Source: Tildeniella torsiva UHER 1998/13D
GTDB lineage: Bacteria > Cyanobacteriota > Cyanobacteriia > Phormidesmidales > Phormidesmidaceae
Assembly (NCBI GenBank): GCA_019358835.1
Contig: JAHHIH010000002.1
Coordinates: 310,001 to 374,000 of the forward strand
Length of the DNA stretch: 64,000 bases
Direction of reading: 5' to 3'
The notes below the pieces were generated by a model that was given only the letters and a program-made list of their open reading frames with translations, had not been told where the DNA came from and did no database searches. Within the stretch, counting starts at the first letter, position 1; every line of letters begins with the position of its first letter. Below are positions 32,702 to 42,835 of this stretch, in pieces. The position numbers and the translations under genes are program-made.

Positions 32702-34468
32702 ATGGAAAGATTTAACCTAAAGGGCTTCAGGCGGTTTTGGGCGATCGCCAAGAGCTACTGGTTTGGCGACGAAAAATGGAAAGCCGGGGGCCTGCTGCTG
32801 CTGATTGCGGTATTTCTGCTGGGCTACACCGGCCTCAGCGTGGTGCTCAATAACAAGCGCGGTGTGCTGATCTCGGCCCTCTCGGCCAAAGACGAAGCCC
32901 GCTTTTGGGAGACGGTGCTGGTTTTTATCGCCGTGCTGGTGGCCTACGCGCCGCTGATGGCGGGCTACGACTACCTGCAAAAGCGCCTGGGGCTAGAGTG
33001 GCGGCGCTGGCTGACCGGGCGGTTTGTGGATGATTACTTTGGCGATCGCGCCTTCTACGACATTCAGCAGTTCCACCCCGACATCGACAACCCCGACCAG
33101 CGCATCGCTGAGGATGTGAAGAACTTCACCCAGCAATCTTTGGCGCTGCTGTTAGTCGTCGTCAGCTCCGTCCTACAGGTGATCGCCTTTAGCGGCGTGC
33201 TGTGGGGCATTTCCAAAAACCTGGTGGGCTTTCTGGTGCTCTACGCCCTGCTGGGCACCCTGGTGACGGTAGGGATCTTTGGTCAGCCCCTGGTGCGGCT
33301 CAACTTTGAGCAGCTGAAACGGGAGGCCAACTTTCGCTTTAGCCTGGTGCGGATTCGTGAAAATGCCGAGGCGATCGCCTTTTACCGAGGCGAAGCCCAA
33401 GAGGCCAGCCAGGTGAATAACCGCTTTATGGCCGCCTTCGAGAATTTCAAAAAGCTGATCGTCTGGGAACTTAACCTCAACGCCCTCACCAACGCCTACG
33501 AGTTCATTCCCTTTGTGCTGCCCGCGATCGTAGTGGCCCCGGCGGTGTTCTCCGGCGATCTCGAAGTGGGCAAGGTCTCCGAGGCCCAGGGAGCCTTTGT
33601 GCGGGTGTTCTTTTCCCTCAACGTGGTGGTGGCCCGGTTCTCAGAACTGACCTCCTTTGGGGCAGGCATCGATCGTCTTTACAGCTTTGCCGAAGCCCTC
33701 AATCACATAGAGCCTGAGGCCCCAGCGGCGGCAGATTCCTTAGCATCCGTAGCCGATCCCACGGCGGAAGACCCTTCAGAATCCCTCAACCGGCCCACGA
33801 TCGCCATTGAAACCTCAGCCTCCCTGGCGCTGAAGCAGTTCACCCTGCAAACCCCCAACTACCAGCGCACCCTGGTCGAAAATCTCTCTATAGATATCCC
33901 CGACAAAACCGGGCTGCTGATTGTGGGGCCGAGCGGCTGCGGCAAGAGTTCGCTGCTGCGGGCGATCGCCGGTCTCTGGCATTCCGGCAGCGGCACCATC
34001 CACCGCCCCGAGCTAGACAACATTCTCTTTTTGCCCCAAAAGCCCTACATGATTCTCGGTACCCTGCGAGAGCAGCTGCTCTACCCCAACACTAGCCAGA
34101 CCGTGGACGATGCTGGTCTTCAGTCCGCCCTAGAGCAGGTCAATCTGGCGAACTTGGCCGAGCGCTTCGGCGGCTTTGATGCCGTAGAAGAATGGGGTGA
34201 TGTGCTCTCCTTAGGCGAGCAGCAAAGGCTCACCTTCGCCCGCATTTTGGTCAGCCAGCCCGACTTTGCCATTCTCGACGAAGCCACCAGCGCTCTCGAT
34301 TTAGCCAACGAAGCCAGGCTCTACGACCATCTACGCCACAGCGGCACCACTTTTGTCAGCGTCGGCCACCGCGAATCGCTCAACGACTACCACCAAAACA
34401 CCCTAGAACTGGGCGAAGACCACACCTGGGTGCTCAAAACGCCAGGGCTAGCCACGGCTGATTCCTAA
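32702..34468 (+). CDS. ABC transporter permease/ATPase fusion (ABCD/SbmA-like)
   Basis: A 588-residue half-transporter from ATG 32702. The N-terminal membrane domain has about six helices and the conserved WRRWLTGRFVDDYF and NPDQRIAEDV. These mark the family shared by SbmA/BacA-fused transporters and peroxisomal ABCD proteins (annotated for vitamin B12, bleomycin or peptide uptake). The C-terminal ATPase has Walker A GPSGCGKSS, signature LSLGEQQRL and Walker B DFAILDEATSALD. It should work as a homodimer. A Pro/Ala/Ser linker lies near residue 345. The transported substrate is unknown. Confidence 0.92.
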   Translation: MERFNLKGFRRFWAIAKSYWFGDEKWKAGGLLLLIAVFLLGYTGLSVVLNNKRGVLISALSAKDEARFWETVLVFIAVLVAYAPLMAGYDYLQKRLGLEWRRWLTGRFVDDYFGDRAFYDIQQFHPDIDNPDQRIAEDVKNFTQQSLALLLVVVSSVLQVIAFSGVLWGISKNLVGFLVLYALLGTLVTVGIFGQPLVRLNFEQLKREANFRFSLVRIRENAEAIAFYRGEAQEASQVNNRFMAAFENFKKLIVWELNLNALTNAYEFIPFVLPAIVVAPAVFSGDLEVGKVSEAQGAFVRVFFSLNVVVARFSELTSFGAGIDRLYSFAEALNHIEPEAPAAADSLASVADPTAEDPSESLNRPTIAIETSASLALKQFTLQTPNYQRTLVENLSIDIPDKTGLLIVGPSGCGKSSLLRAIAGLWHSGSGTIHRPELDNILFLPQKPYMILGTLREQLLYPNTSQTVDDAGLQSALEQVNLANLAERFGGFDAVEEWGDVLSLGEQQRLTFARILVSQPDFAILDEATSALDLANEARLYDHLRHSGTTFVSVGHRESLNDYHQNTLELGEDHTWVLKTPGLATADS

Positions 34469-34803
34469 CATTGCATGACATTAGGGCGCTATTTCGTGGT
34501 GATGGCTACGGATCGCCCAAAGGTTAGTGCTTACCCTTTGATGATTCATAAAAACGGCTTAGATTTCATGCCATGGTTCCCAAGTTATCAAGTTTTCACA
34601 ATCTACAAGATGCCTTCAGCGTCTACATCCCAGGGTTCAGGGCAACATCTAGCAGCCCAATTCACCCCCACAGTAGGCATATTTACTCTGAGATCGTTAA
34701 GATAGACAGATTGAAACATGCAAAAAATGCCCATCGCCTGTTGAATCTTAAGAATTAATTAACTTTTGAGCTACAATTCTCATGGGTAACGAGGAGTGTC
34801 GTT
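34469..34803. other. Intergenic gap, no recognised feature
   Basis: A 335-bp stretch between the ABC transporter gene and the DUF1815 gene. A 76-codon frame (34475-34705) has no family resemblance and unusual composition, so I do not call it. The end of the gap is AT-rich (TTAAGAATTAATTAA) and holds the ribosome site GAGGAG before 34804, so the DUF1815 promoter probably lies here. Confidence 0.6.
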
Positions 34804-35148
34804 ATGTTTGTCAGATTAGCCGAGCAGCACCGTCAATTTGTTAGAGACCTGGTCATGAACCTGCAAGCACTGGCCACCGTGCTTGAGGGTATGGGCTACC
34901 TAGCCTCCTGCTACACCTGTGGCGGCCAGATGAACAGTGCCTCCTTTATGGTGAGCCTGGGCGATGACCATCTGATTCGCTTTTTGGTGTCCGACTACGG
35001 CATCACCTGGACTGAAATGCGCGACGACCGCGAGCTGATGAAGCTGGAAGGGGCTGAGGCCATTCACCAACTGCAAGAGTTAGCTAACCTGGTTAAGTTT
35101 CGCATTCAGCCGACCAGCGCCAAAAAAGGGGTACATAGCAAGGTCTAG
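34804..35148 (+). CDS. DUF1815 family protein
   Basis: A 114-residue cyanobacterial protein. It starts MFVRLAEQHRQFVRDLVMNLQALA and contains YLASCYTCGGQMNSASFMVSLG and LIRFLVSDYGITWTEMRD. These match DUF1815, a family found almost only in cyanobacteria and without a known function. The CxxCGG element could bind a metal or be redox-active, but this is untested. It is monocistronic with a good terminator downstream. Confidence 0.9.
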   Translation: MFVRLAEQHRQFVRDLVMNLQALATVLEGMGYLASCYTCGGQMNSASFMVSLGDDHLIRFLVSDYGITWTEMRDDRELMKLEGAEAIHQLQELANLVKFRIQPTSAKKGVHSKV

Positions 35149-35217
35149 CCTGCCTCGATCTGCGCCGAGCTAAACCTAGAGCCAAAGCAATATCTCTGCT
35201 CCCCCTTAGGGGACTAG

Positions 35218-35243
35218 CACCGCTTAACCATCGGTGTTTTTTT
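35218..35243 (+). terminator. Rho-independent terminator of the DUF1815 gene
   Basis: The stem CACCG / CGGTG with a 9-base loop is followed by seven Ts. A second small hairpin, CCCC-TTA-GGGG, sits just before it. Confidence 0.75.
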
Positions 35244-35280
35244 GGTTTGGGTTTTAGCAGAACTGTTGGAATAGGGCCGA

Positions 35281-37089
35281 TCAAGCCGGTACAACGGTGC
35301 GCTCTAGCCCCGCTAGGCCAAAGGCGTTGTGCACAGCCCGTAGAGCCGTAACCCCCTCCTCTTCGGCCACCAGACAGCTAATTTTAATCTCTGAGGTGGC
35401 AATCATTTGCAGGTTAATGCCCTGCTCTGAGAGTGCTTTGAACATGCGCGCGGCGACTCCGGGGGCGTAGATCATGCCGGTGCCGACGACGCTGACCTTG
35501 GCGATCGCCTCGTCTACCGCCACATTCCCTAAGCCCAGCTCGGCGGCGGCAGATTCAACCACGGCTTTAGCGGTCTGGGCATCGCCCTGGGCCACGGTAA
35601 AGGCAATGTCGCGGGTGGCCTGGCCCTGCACCAGACGGCAGCGCTGGGACTGAATGATCATGTCAACACTGACCCCGTGGGTGGCCAGCAGCTGAAAGAT
35701 GTGGGCGGCCATGCCGGGGCGATCGGGCACGTGGCGGATGGCAACGCGGGCCTGCTTGGTATCCAGAGCGGCCCCGCGCACCAGGGGAGCCTCGGCGGCC
35801 ATGGGCGAATCCGTCTGGGGCATGGGGGAGGAGGTAACCTCAAAGGCCTCGCAGAGGACGGCAATGGCGCGATCGCAGTCTGCGACATCAATGGTGCAGC
35901 TGACCTTCACCTCTGAGGTCGAAATCAGCTGAATGTTGATCCCCGCTGCTGCCAGGGACGAGAACATCTTGGCGGCTACCCCTGGCCGACCGATCATGCC
36001 CGCCCCGGCAATGCTGATCTTGGCCATGCGCTGGTCTACCATCACCTCGGCCTGGGTGGTGTCGGTGGGGTTGCTGCGCAGCGCCGGGGCAATGGCCTCG
36101 GCCACCGCTTCGGCCCGGTTGAGGTTGGCCCTGACCATGGTGAAGGCAATGTCGTTGGTGTTGCCCTCATGGATCGACTGAATGATTAAATCGACATTCA
36201 GCGCCTGGGTGGCCAGTTCGCCAAACAAGCGGGCGGCAATGCCGGGGCGATCGGGAATTCGCAGCAGGGCCACCTTGGCCTGGTCGGTGTCAAACTCTAC
36301 GGCATCCACCGGGTGGGCCAGCTCTAGCCCTTCGAGGGGCCGGGGCTGAGGACGGGGAGAGATCACGCGGGTGCCCGGCTCATCGGTCCAGCTCGATCGC
36401 ACCACCAGGGTGACGCCGTAGTTGCGGGCAATCTCCACCGCGCGGGGGTGCAGCACCTTGGCCCCCAGGCTGGCCAGCTCCAGCATTTCGTCGCTGGTGA
36501 TCTCATCCATCAGCTGGGCCTCGGGCACCAGGCGCGGGTCGGTGGTGAGAATGCCCGGTACATCGGTATAGATTTCGCATTTCTCGGCCTGAAGTGCCGC
36601 CGCTAGGGCCACTGCCGATGTGTCAGACCCGCCCCGGCCCAGGGTGGTAATTTCCAAATCTGTGGTCTGGCTAATGCCCTGGAACCCAGCCACCACAATC
36701 ACCTTGCCTTCGTCGATGTGGCGCTGGAGGCGATCGGTTTTAATTTTTAGAATGCGGGCGCGAGTGTGCTCGGCCTCGGTGACAATGCCCACCTGAGCCC
36801 CCGTCAGGGAAATGGCGTCTTGCCCCAGGGCGTGCAGGGCCATGGTCAGCAGGGCAATTGTTACCTGCTCGCCAGTGGAGAGCAGCATATCCATCTCACG
36901 ACGGCTGGGCTGATCGGTAATATCGTTGGCGAGCTTTACCAGGCCATCGGTGGTTTTGCCCATGGCAGACACCACCACCACCACCGAGTGCCCGGCCTCC
37001 ACGGTGGCTTTAACCCGCTGGGCCACCGCCTGAATGCGCTCCACGGTGCCCACGGAGGTGCCGCCATATTTCTGTACGATCAGCGTCAT
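35281..37089 (-). CDS. lysC: Aspartate kinase with four ACT domains
   Basis: A 602-residue enzyme from ATG 37089 (MTLIVQKYGGTSVG). It phosphorylates aspartate in the first step to lysine, threonine and methionine. The kinase domain spans about 1-245 with KYGGTS, GFQGIS and TTLGRGGSDTSAVALAA. The regulatory part has two ACT pairs, in which FMVxxxxDRPGxA-type segments recur (LLRIPDRPGIA, AIRHVPDRPGMA) and each pair ends with an ISTSEVKVSC or IATSEIKISC motif. This doubled ACT layout is typical of cyanobacterial LysC and fits feedback control by lysine and threonine. The longer frame to 37167 adds 26 residues with no family match. Confidence 0.96.
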   Translation of the reverse strand: MTLIVQKYGGTSVGTVERIQAVAQRVKATVEAGHSVVVVVSAMGKTTDGLVKLANDITDQPSRREMDMLLSTGEQVTIALLTMALHALGQDAISLTGAQVGIVTEAEHTRARILKIKTDRLQRHIDEGKVIVVAGFQGISQTTDLEITTLGRGGSDTSAVALAAALQAEKCEIYTDVPGILTTDPRLVPEAQLMDEITSDEMLELASLGAKVLHPRAVEIARNYGVTLVVRSSWTDEPGTRVISPRPQPRPLEGLELAHPVDAVEFDTDQAKVALLRIPDRPGIAARLFGELATQALNVDLIIQSIHEGNTNDIAFTMVRANLNRAEAVAEAIAPALRSNPTDTTQAEVMVDQRMAKISIAGAGMIGRPGVAAKMFSSLAAAGINIQLISTSEVKVSCTIDVADCDRAIAVLCEAFEVTSSPMPQTDSPMAAEAPLVRGAALDTKQARVAIRHVPDRPGMAAHIFQLLATHGVSVDMIIQSQRCRLVQGQATRDIAFTVAQGDAQTAKAVVESAAAELGLGNVAVDEAIAKVSVVGTGMIYAPGVAARMFKALSEQGINLQMIATSEIKISCLVAEEEGVTALRAVHNAFGLAGLERTVVPA

Positions 37090-37404
37090 AGCCCTATGTC
37101 TTGTCTCCCTGCGATCGCGAGATAGGCTCTTCTCACCCCGTTGCCGAAGCGCAGAAAAGCTCCCCAAATTTTAGCCCTCTTACCGCAGCCCAAACGCGGT
37201 ATTGCCTAGATTGTTTGGGCAGGGCTGACAAAAGCCAGATCTTTAACTTTATCAGCCCGTCCCCGGCGATCGAAACCCCCAGGATTCAACTTGTCGTAAT
37301 CTTGCACGGGCTGCGGGGAGCTGCGCGGATATAGCACAGCGCACAGTATTTAGCGGTATCCTGCTTTATAACGAAAAGTAACAACTTGCTTCCCTGGTAT
37401 TGTC
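37090..37404. other. Divergent promoter gap between lysC and an NDH-2 gene
   Basis: A 315-bp gap with no coding signal. The side near 37405 is AT-richer and contains TATAAC about 38 bp before the next start, a possible -10 element. No strong hairpin or known operator is seen. Confidence 0.5.
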
Positions 37405-38829
37405 ATGCAGACTGTCTCACGCTCCGACCAAGCCGCCACGGCCTCCGACTCAGCCCGCCCAGACGCTTCCCCCACCGTTGAGGTGCCGCCCGTTACCCCC
37501 GGCAAGCATCAGGTGGTGATTATTGGGGGAGGTTTTGGCGGGCTCTATGCGGCCCAGCAGCTCGGTCGTGCCGACGTAGAAGTCACCCTGATCGACAAGC
37601 GCAACTTTCACCTGTTTCAGCCGCTGCTGTACCAGGTAGCCACGGGCGGCCTCTCCCCCGGCGACATCGCCTCTCCCCTGCGCGGCATCCTCAGCGCCCA
37701 AAAGAACACCCGAGTGCTGATGGGGGAGGTCACCAATGTTGACCCTGGCCCGCAGGTGGTCAGCCTGGCCGATGGCCGCATTGTGGCCTACGACAGCCTG
37801 ATTGTGGCCACGGGCATGAGCCACTTTTACTTTGGCCGCGACGACTGGGCCGAGGTGGCCCCCGGTCTCAAAACCGTAGAAGACGCCCTGGAAATGCGGC
37901 GGCGCATCTTTGCCGCCTTTGAAAAAGCCGAGAACACCGCTGACCCCGAACTCAGACAAACCCTGCTCACCTTCGTGATCGTGGGCGGCGGCCCCACCGG
38001 GGTAGAACTGGCCGGAGCCCTGGCCGAGCTAGCTTTTCATACCCTGTGCAACGATTTTCGCCACATTGACACCACCGATAGCCGCATTCTATTGGTCGAG
38101 GGCATGGATCGGGTGCTGCCGCCCTTTCCAGCTGAACTGTCGGCCCGCGCCAACACCGACCTAGAGAAAATGGGTGTTGAGGTGCTAACCCGGTCTCTGG
38201 TAACGGATATTTCGGGTCACCAGATCACCCTGAAGCAGGGGGATGAGGTCACCACCCTCCAGGCGGGCACCGTACTGTGGGCCGCCGGAGTGCGCGACCC
38301 CGGCATGGGCGGCATTTTGGCCGAGAGAACTGGGGCCGAGCGCGATCGCTCGGGTCGCGTCATCGTTAACAGCGACCTCAGCCTGCCCACCCACCCGAAT
38401 ATTTTTGTGGTGGGCGATCTGGCCCACTTTGCGCACCAGGGCGATGGCGCGGCCTCCCCAGAGGGGAATCGCCCCCTGCCCGGCGTAGCCCCCGTGGCCA
38501 TGCAGGAGGGCAAATACGTGGCGCGGCTGATTCAAAAGCAGCTCAAAAACGAAACCCTGCCTCCCTTCGAGTACAAAGACAGCGGCAGCCTGGCGGTAAT
38601 TGGTCGCCACGCCGCCGTGGTAAATCTGCCCTGGGCCAAGCTCACCGGCTTTTTCGCCTGGTTTGTGTGGCTGTTTGTGCACATCTTTTATCTGATCGAG
38701 TTTGACAACAAGCTTATGGTGATGACCCAGTGGGTGGCTAACTATCTCACCCGCAAGCAGGGGTCACGCCTGATTACCGAAAAGGTGTTTGAGAGGGGTG
38801 ACGTTCGCGCCCCAGCCAACCCTGGCTAG
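37405..38829 (+). CDS. Type II NAD(P)H dehydrogenase (NDH-2)
   Basis: A 474-residue FAD enzyme that passes electrons from NAD(P)H to quinone without pumping protons. The FAD-binding VVIIGGGFGGLYAAQQL is near residue 36. FHLFQPLLYQVATGGLSP is typical of the family. The second nucleotide fold is VIVGGGPTGVELAGAL, and the FAD contact is IFVVGDLAH. A hydrophobic segment near the C-terminus (FFAWFVWLFVHIFYLI) would hold it at the membrane. About 30 Ser/Ala/Pro residues precede the FAD domain. A terminator follows. Confidence 0.93.
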   Translation: MQTVSRSDQAATASDSARPDASPTVEVPPVTPGKHQVVIIGGGFGGLYAAQQLGRADVEVTLIDKRNFHLFQPLLYQVATGGLSPGDIASPLRGILSAQKNTRVLMGEVTNVDPGPQVVSLADGRIVAYDSLIVATGMSHFYFGRDDWAEVAPGLKTVEDALEMRRRIFAAFEKAENTADPELRQTLLTFVIVGGGPTGVELAGALAELAFHTLCNDFRHIDTTDSRILLVEGMDRVLPPFPAELSARANTDLEKMGVEVLTRSLVTDISGHQITLKQGDEVTTLQAGTVLWAAGVRDPGMGGILAERTGAERDRSGRVIVNSDLSLPTHPNIFVVGDLAHFAHQGDGAASPEGNRPLPGVAPVAMQEGKYVARLIQKQLKNETLPPFEYKDSGSLAVIGRHAAVVNLPWAKLTGFFAWFVWLFVHIFYLIEFDNKLMVMTQWVANYLTRKQGSRLITEKVFERGDVRAPANPG

Positions 38830-38860
38830 GGCGCGGTGGGGCTAACGAGTTATGCGATTG

Positions 38861-38890
38861 AGCACCAGGCGGCTTGTCTGGTGCTTTTTT
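38861..38890 (+). terminator. Rho-independent terminator after the NDH-2 gene
   Basis: The stem AGCACCAG / CTGGTGCT with a 9-base loop runs directly into a tract of Ts. Confidence 0.9.
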
Positions 38891-39028
38891 GCAGTGCCCT
38901 ATTCTGAAGGGCAAGTGGGTGGTGAGGCGATCGCGCGTCTAGACCGCTTCTCGGGCGAAAGGGTAGTATCAAAGGCCACCGCCAACCCTGAGCGGTTCCT
39001 GTCTTAGGCCATTCCCATTTGCCCCACC

Positions 39029-39334
39029 ATGCCCACCGATCCCCAAACTCTGCCCGACTACGAGCGCGATCTGCTGGCGGCGCTAGCCTATTTCCTCGGC
39101 CGTGACCCCGATGCCCAGGCTCGCGCCTGCCTGTGCATGTATCTGCGCCAGGCCGAACCCCGCATTATGGCCCAGGTGCGCTACTACGCCCACCGTCTGT
39201 CGGCCCAAACCGGTCAGCCGCTCGACCCCTACGAACTGCTCGCGATGATTTCCCAGTCGCCGGATGCGGTGACGGCCCTACTGCCCGATTTAGGGCAGGT
39301 CCATGATGCTGAGCAGCCCGACGTATTTAGCTAA
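39029..39334 (+). CDS. Small conserved protein of unknown function
   Basis: A 101-residue protein, mostly helical, with YERDLLAALAYFLGRDPDAQ and ACLCMYLRQAEPRIMAQVRYYAH. It looks like a cyanobacterial family without a name. There is no membrane segment, and the C-terminus is acidic. It stands alone between the NDH-2 gene and the FecR-domain gene. Codon use fits the neighbours, so I accept it as coding. Confidence 0.65.
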   Translation: MPTDPQTLPDYERDLLAALAYFLGRDPDAQARACLCMYLRQAEPRIMAQVRYYAHRLSAQTGQPLDPYELLAMISQSPDAVTALLPDLGQVHDAEQPDVFS

Positions 39335-39558
39335 TGTTTAGGCTGGATGTAGATACAGACAGATACAAAACGTATACAGCCTGTCTGTAGGTACGAGGCT
39401 CGAATTTGCCAATTTGCCAGCCCAAACAGTACCTTTAGTCGCGTCACAAAACCTTAGTGCGGGTGAACTCGCGATCGCACGGGTTAAGTTTCGCAATTTA
39501 TGCTGAATTTAGAGGGTTGCCTGTGTATAGATCCTATCAAGGCAACTCAGTGGAACTT

Positions 39559-40668
39559 ATGATGGCGTCTTTTTGGTTATTGGGGTTTAGACGACAGCCC
39601 AGCCCTAGCTGGAGGCGGTTTGCGCGACTCATGGGGGCAGCGCTTGTGGGCAGCAGCCTGCTGGCCTTACCAGGGCAGCGAGCCCAGGGCCAGTCGATCT
39701 CTGCCGCCACCGTGACCGAAATTTTAGACAGCAACCAGGTCTACATTCAAAACCGCGCAGCCCAGGTCAACAGCGTGGCCCAGCAGCGCCAGCAGGTTAG
39801 GACTCGGGACGCCCGGGCATCGCTGCGGTTTAACACAGGAGCCGTCGCCCGCTTAGCCCACAACTCTAGTTTGGTGATTGGGCAGTGTGCCCAGATCAAC
39901 CGGGGCACGCTGCTGGTCAACGGCAATCTCAACGGCTGCTCGACCTCTACCGTCGCCGGGGTGCGGGGCACAATTTATACCATTGAAGTTACCGAAACCG
40001 GGGAGACCATTATTCAGGTCTTTGAGGGGGAAGTGGTGGTGGCGCGTAACCCCGAGCCAGTGGAGCCAATGGCCGACGACTTTGACCCGCTCGATCCATC
40101 CCTAGACCCAACAGTACCCACCACAGACCCGGTGGTTCCCTTCGTTAACCCGATGGAGCCATCTACGCCGCCGCCTGAGCCAGCGCCAGTAGAGCCTCCC
40201 CCCCTGGGGTCGCCCGATCCAACCGTGCCACCCGACCCAACTCCCCCAATCACACCCACTACTCCAATCCCGATTACTCCACTAACCGGGCCGCCGCTCA
40301 CTTTCCTCACCGCACCGAAGCAAAACAGCTCTTCATCGGTGGATGGCGAAGATCCTAAACCAGCTTTGCCGACTGACGAGACCCAGGCAGAAACCGTAGA
40401 CTTTGCGCCACAGGACACTATTACCCTGGAGGAGGGGCAACAGGTGATCGTGGATGCCGAGGACGACGAGGCCGTGATTTCGTCCCTAAGCCCCGAAGAT
40501 TTTATTGAGCTGCTAGAAGGCCCGCTGATTGACGGTTTTGCAGTAGAAATACCCGGCATGGCTAACCTGCGTCGCTCCTTTGAGCAGCTGTTTCCGGGGG
40601 TGCCGCTGCCCTACTACTGGCTGCCCTCGATTCCCAGTCCACCAATCCGCTTTCCCTTCCCGTTCTAG
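39559..40668 (+). CDS. FecR-domain secreted protein with proline-rich region
   Basis: A 369-residue protein from ATG 39559. An N-terminal signal peptide (LMGAALVGSSLLALPGQRAQG) is followed by a FecR-like domain: ARASLRFNTGAVARLAHNSSL, INRGTLLVNGNLNGCSTSTVAGVRGT and IIQVFEGEVVV. Residues ~170-270 are a Pro/Thr/Asp-rich linker. The C-terminal part is acidic and ends in PIRFPFPF. The aromatic C-terminus could be an outer-membrane or export signal. It is probably periplasmic or cell-surface. The next gene, 119 bp on, is a CHASE2 adenylate cyclase whose sensor domain would face the same compartment. Confidence 0.82.
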   Translation: MMASFWLLGFRRQPSPSWRRFARLMGAALVGSSLLALPGQRAQGQSISAATVTEILDSNQVYIQNRAAQVNSVAQQRQQVRTRDARASLRFNTGAVARLAHNSSLVIGQCAQINRGTLLVNGNLNGCSTSTVAGVRGTIYTIEVTETGETIIQVFEGEVVVARNPEPVEPMADDFDPLDPSLDPTVPTTDPVVPFVNPMEPSTPPPEPAPVEPPPLGSPDPTVPPDPTPPITPTTPIPITPLTGPPLTFLTAPKQNSSSSVDGEDPKPALPTDETQAETVDFAPQDTITLEEGQQVIVDAEDDEAVISSLSPEDFIELLEGPLIDGFAVEIPGMANLRRSFEQLFPGVPLPYYWLPSIPSPPIRFPFPF

Positions 40669-40787
40669 GGGAAGGCTTCTAGCATGGAAGCCTGTGGTTG
40701 GGGAACTGTAAGCGTATGACCAGGCTCGTAGGGGTCTGTAGCAGCAGCGTCGATCGTCCAGCGTTTGCGTCTTAGGAAACGGTTGCC

Positions 40788-42740
40788 ATGGTTAGATCCT
40801 ATCGGCGTATTTTTCAGCTGGGGCACGGGTTGATGGTGAGCTGGGCCGTGTTTGGCGCGATCGCTCTCACCTCTCAGCACCCGTGGATTGTGCTGATTGA
40901 GGGCCAGGCCCAGTCGTTTTTGCTGCGCCTGCGGGGGCCGGTGACACCCCCAGAAGAAATCGTCATTCTGGGGATTGACGAGTACTCGCTGACCCAGGGC
41001 GACCTGTACCAGGCTGACCCAGAGCGCTACCCCTTTTTGGCCCCGCTGGAGATCTGGCCCTGGCGGCGTCAGGCCTACGCCCAGGCTATTGAGCAGCTAA
41101 TGGCCGCCGGAGCCAAGGCGGTAGCGATTGACGTGCTGCTGGTTGACCCCAGCGGCTACGGCCCCGAGGACGATGCGGCCTTAGACGCCACCCTGGCTCG
41201 GTGGGGCGATCGCGTAGCCCTGGCCGCCGCCTACGATGTGTCGAGCAGTGACTTTGGTCTCTTTACCAACCTGCTAGAGCCGATCTATGGCGACCAGACT
41301 CGGGCGGGCCTAATTAACCTGGAGGCCGATGCCGACGGGAAGTATCGCGCCTTCCCCGATCGGGGAATCGAAAATTTGCGCCAGACCCACGGCTTTGGCG
41401 ATGATTTGCCGTCTCTGGCGGGGGCTACCCTGGCCGCCGCCAACTACCCCAACCCCGATCGCCAGGGTCAAGATCTGTTCTTCTATGGCCCGGCGGGCAG
41501 CTTTCCGGTGGTGTCGTTTGTGCAGGTGCTCGACCCCAATAACTGGCCCCTGATCGCCGACCAGTTCAAAGGCAAAATTGTGCTGATTGGCCCCATGGCC
41601 GAGTCGTTTCAAGACCGCAAGCGGACGCCCATAGACGGGGCCATGCCGGGGGTCGAAATTCACGCCCACGCCCTGGCTAACCTGATGGAAGGCCGCACCG
41701 TCAACCCGGCGATCGCCAACCCCCTAGCCCAGGGACTGCTGACGGCGATCGCCATTGGCGCAGTCGGTCTGGGGCTGGGCTATCGCTTCACTCAGCCCGT
41801 GCCCAGGCTGGTGGGCTTTGTGGGCGCGATCGCCACCTGGGGTGCGATCGCCTACCTGCTGATGGTGCACCGCGATCGCCTCATCCCCCTGGCCATTCCC
41901 GTCGCCTGCCTGGGCATGGGCGGCGTCACCTACATCGCTACCGGGGCCGTCAGCAACCGGCTCGAAGAACAGCGCCTGCGCCGCACCCTAGAGCGCTACG
42001 TGGCCCCCTCGGTCGCCCAAGAAATTCTCAACCAGCCCGAAGACTTTACCAGCCTCACCGTGGGGCAAAAGTTTCAGGCGGCGGTTCTGTTTTCAGACAT
42101 TCGCGGGTTTAGCCGCATTTCGTACCAGCTGGGGGCGGTTGAAACCGTCAGCCTGCTCAACTCCTACCTAGATGTGATGGTGGACGCCATTCTGGAGTAC
42201 CGGGGCACCATCGACAAGTTCATCGGCGACGCGGTGATGGCCGAGTTTGGCGCACCCAAATCTCTCGGGCCAGAGCAGGATGCCCTCGGTGCCGTCTCCG
42301 CTGCCCTGGCCATGCGCGAGGCGCTGGCCACCCTACGCATTGCCCTCAAAGAACAAGGGCTGCCGCCCCTCTTTAACGGCATTGGCATCAGCTATGGCGA
42401 GCTGGTGGTGGGCAATGTGGGGTCGGTGCAGCGGCTAGAGTACACCGCCATTGGCGACACTGTAAACGTCGCCAGCCGCATTGAGGGGTTGACCAAAATG
42501 GTCGGCACCGATCTGTTGATTACCCAGCCCTGCTACGACTTGGTAAAAGACCACGTCATCGCCGTAGACCACGGCACCCATGTGTTGGCCGGGCGCGAGC
42601 AAGAATCGGTTCAGGTTTATGGCGTGGTTGCCTTCAAGGGCGAAAGCGATGACCTCTACCAGCAGGTGCAAACAGACTTGATTGAACACCTGAGCCAGCC
42701 AAAGGCCATAACCTTGACTAGCAGAGACAAAACGACCTGA
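40788..42740 (+). CDS. CHASE2-domain adenylate cyclase
   Basis: A 650-residue receptor cyclase. After a first membrane helix (about 11-30), an extracytoplasmic CHASE2 domain runs to about residue 300 ([13 protein letters not shown] and [12 protein letters not shown]). Three helices follow (~305-385), then a class III cyclase domain. It has the two metal Asps ([12 protein letters not shown] and [13 protein letters not shown]), the adenine-specifying Lys in DKFIGD, and a Thr in [16 protein letters not shown]. The Lys/Thr pair is that of bacterial adenylate rather than guanylate cyclases. It should make cAMP in response to an envelope signal. Confidence 0.93.
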   Translation: MVRSYRRIFQLGHGLMVSWAVFGAIALTSQHPWIVLIEGQAQSFLLRLRGPVTPPEEIVILGIDEYSLTQGDLYQADPERYPFLAPLEIWPWRRQAYAQAIEQLMAAGAKAVAIDVLLVDPSGYGPEDDAALDATLARWGDRVALAAAYDVSSSDFGLFTNLLEPIYGDQTRAGLINLEADADGKYRAFPDRGIENLRQTHGFGDDLPSLAGATLAAANYPNPDRQGQDLFFYGPAGSFPVVSFVQVLDPNNWPLIADQFKGKIVLIGPMAESFQDRKRTPIDGAMPGVEIHAHALANLMEGRTVNPAIANPLAQGLLTAIAIGAVGLGLGYRFTQPVPRLVGFVGAIATWGAIAYLLMVHRDRLIPLAIPVACLGMGGVTYIATGAVSNRLEEQRLRRTLERYVAPSVAQEILNQPEDFTSLTVGQKFQAAVLFSDIRGFSRISYQLGAVETVSLLNSYLDVMVDAILEYRGTIDKFIGDAVMAEFGAPKSLGPEQDALGAVSAALAMREALATLRIALKEQGLPPLFNGIGISYGELVVGNVGSVQRLEYTAIGDTVNVASRIEGLTKMVGTDLLITQPCYDLVKDHVIAVDHGTHVLAGREQESVQVYGVVAFKGESDDLYQQVQTDLIEHLSQPKAITLTSRDKTT

Positions 42741-42744
42741 TTGC

Positions 42745-42783
42745 AAAAAAAAGGGTGAGTCAGCTAAATGCTCGACCCACCCT
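42745..42783 (-). terminator. Terminator of rpe
   Basis: The stem AGGGTGAGTC / GACCCACCCT (one mismatch) has an 8-base A-tract on its left side, which is a T-tract on the minus strand. It lies between the convergent cyclase and rpe genes. Confidence 0.75.
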
Positions 42784-42835
42784 CCTGAGCGCCTCCACCT
42801 CGAAAGGATGCGCCTAAAAGTTGCCTTTTACCCGA

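Noticed and set aside
34475-34705. 76-codon plus-strand frame after the ABC transporter
   Set aside because: No recognisable motif and an overlapping second frame of similar length. It is probably chance.
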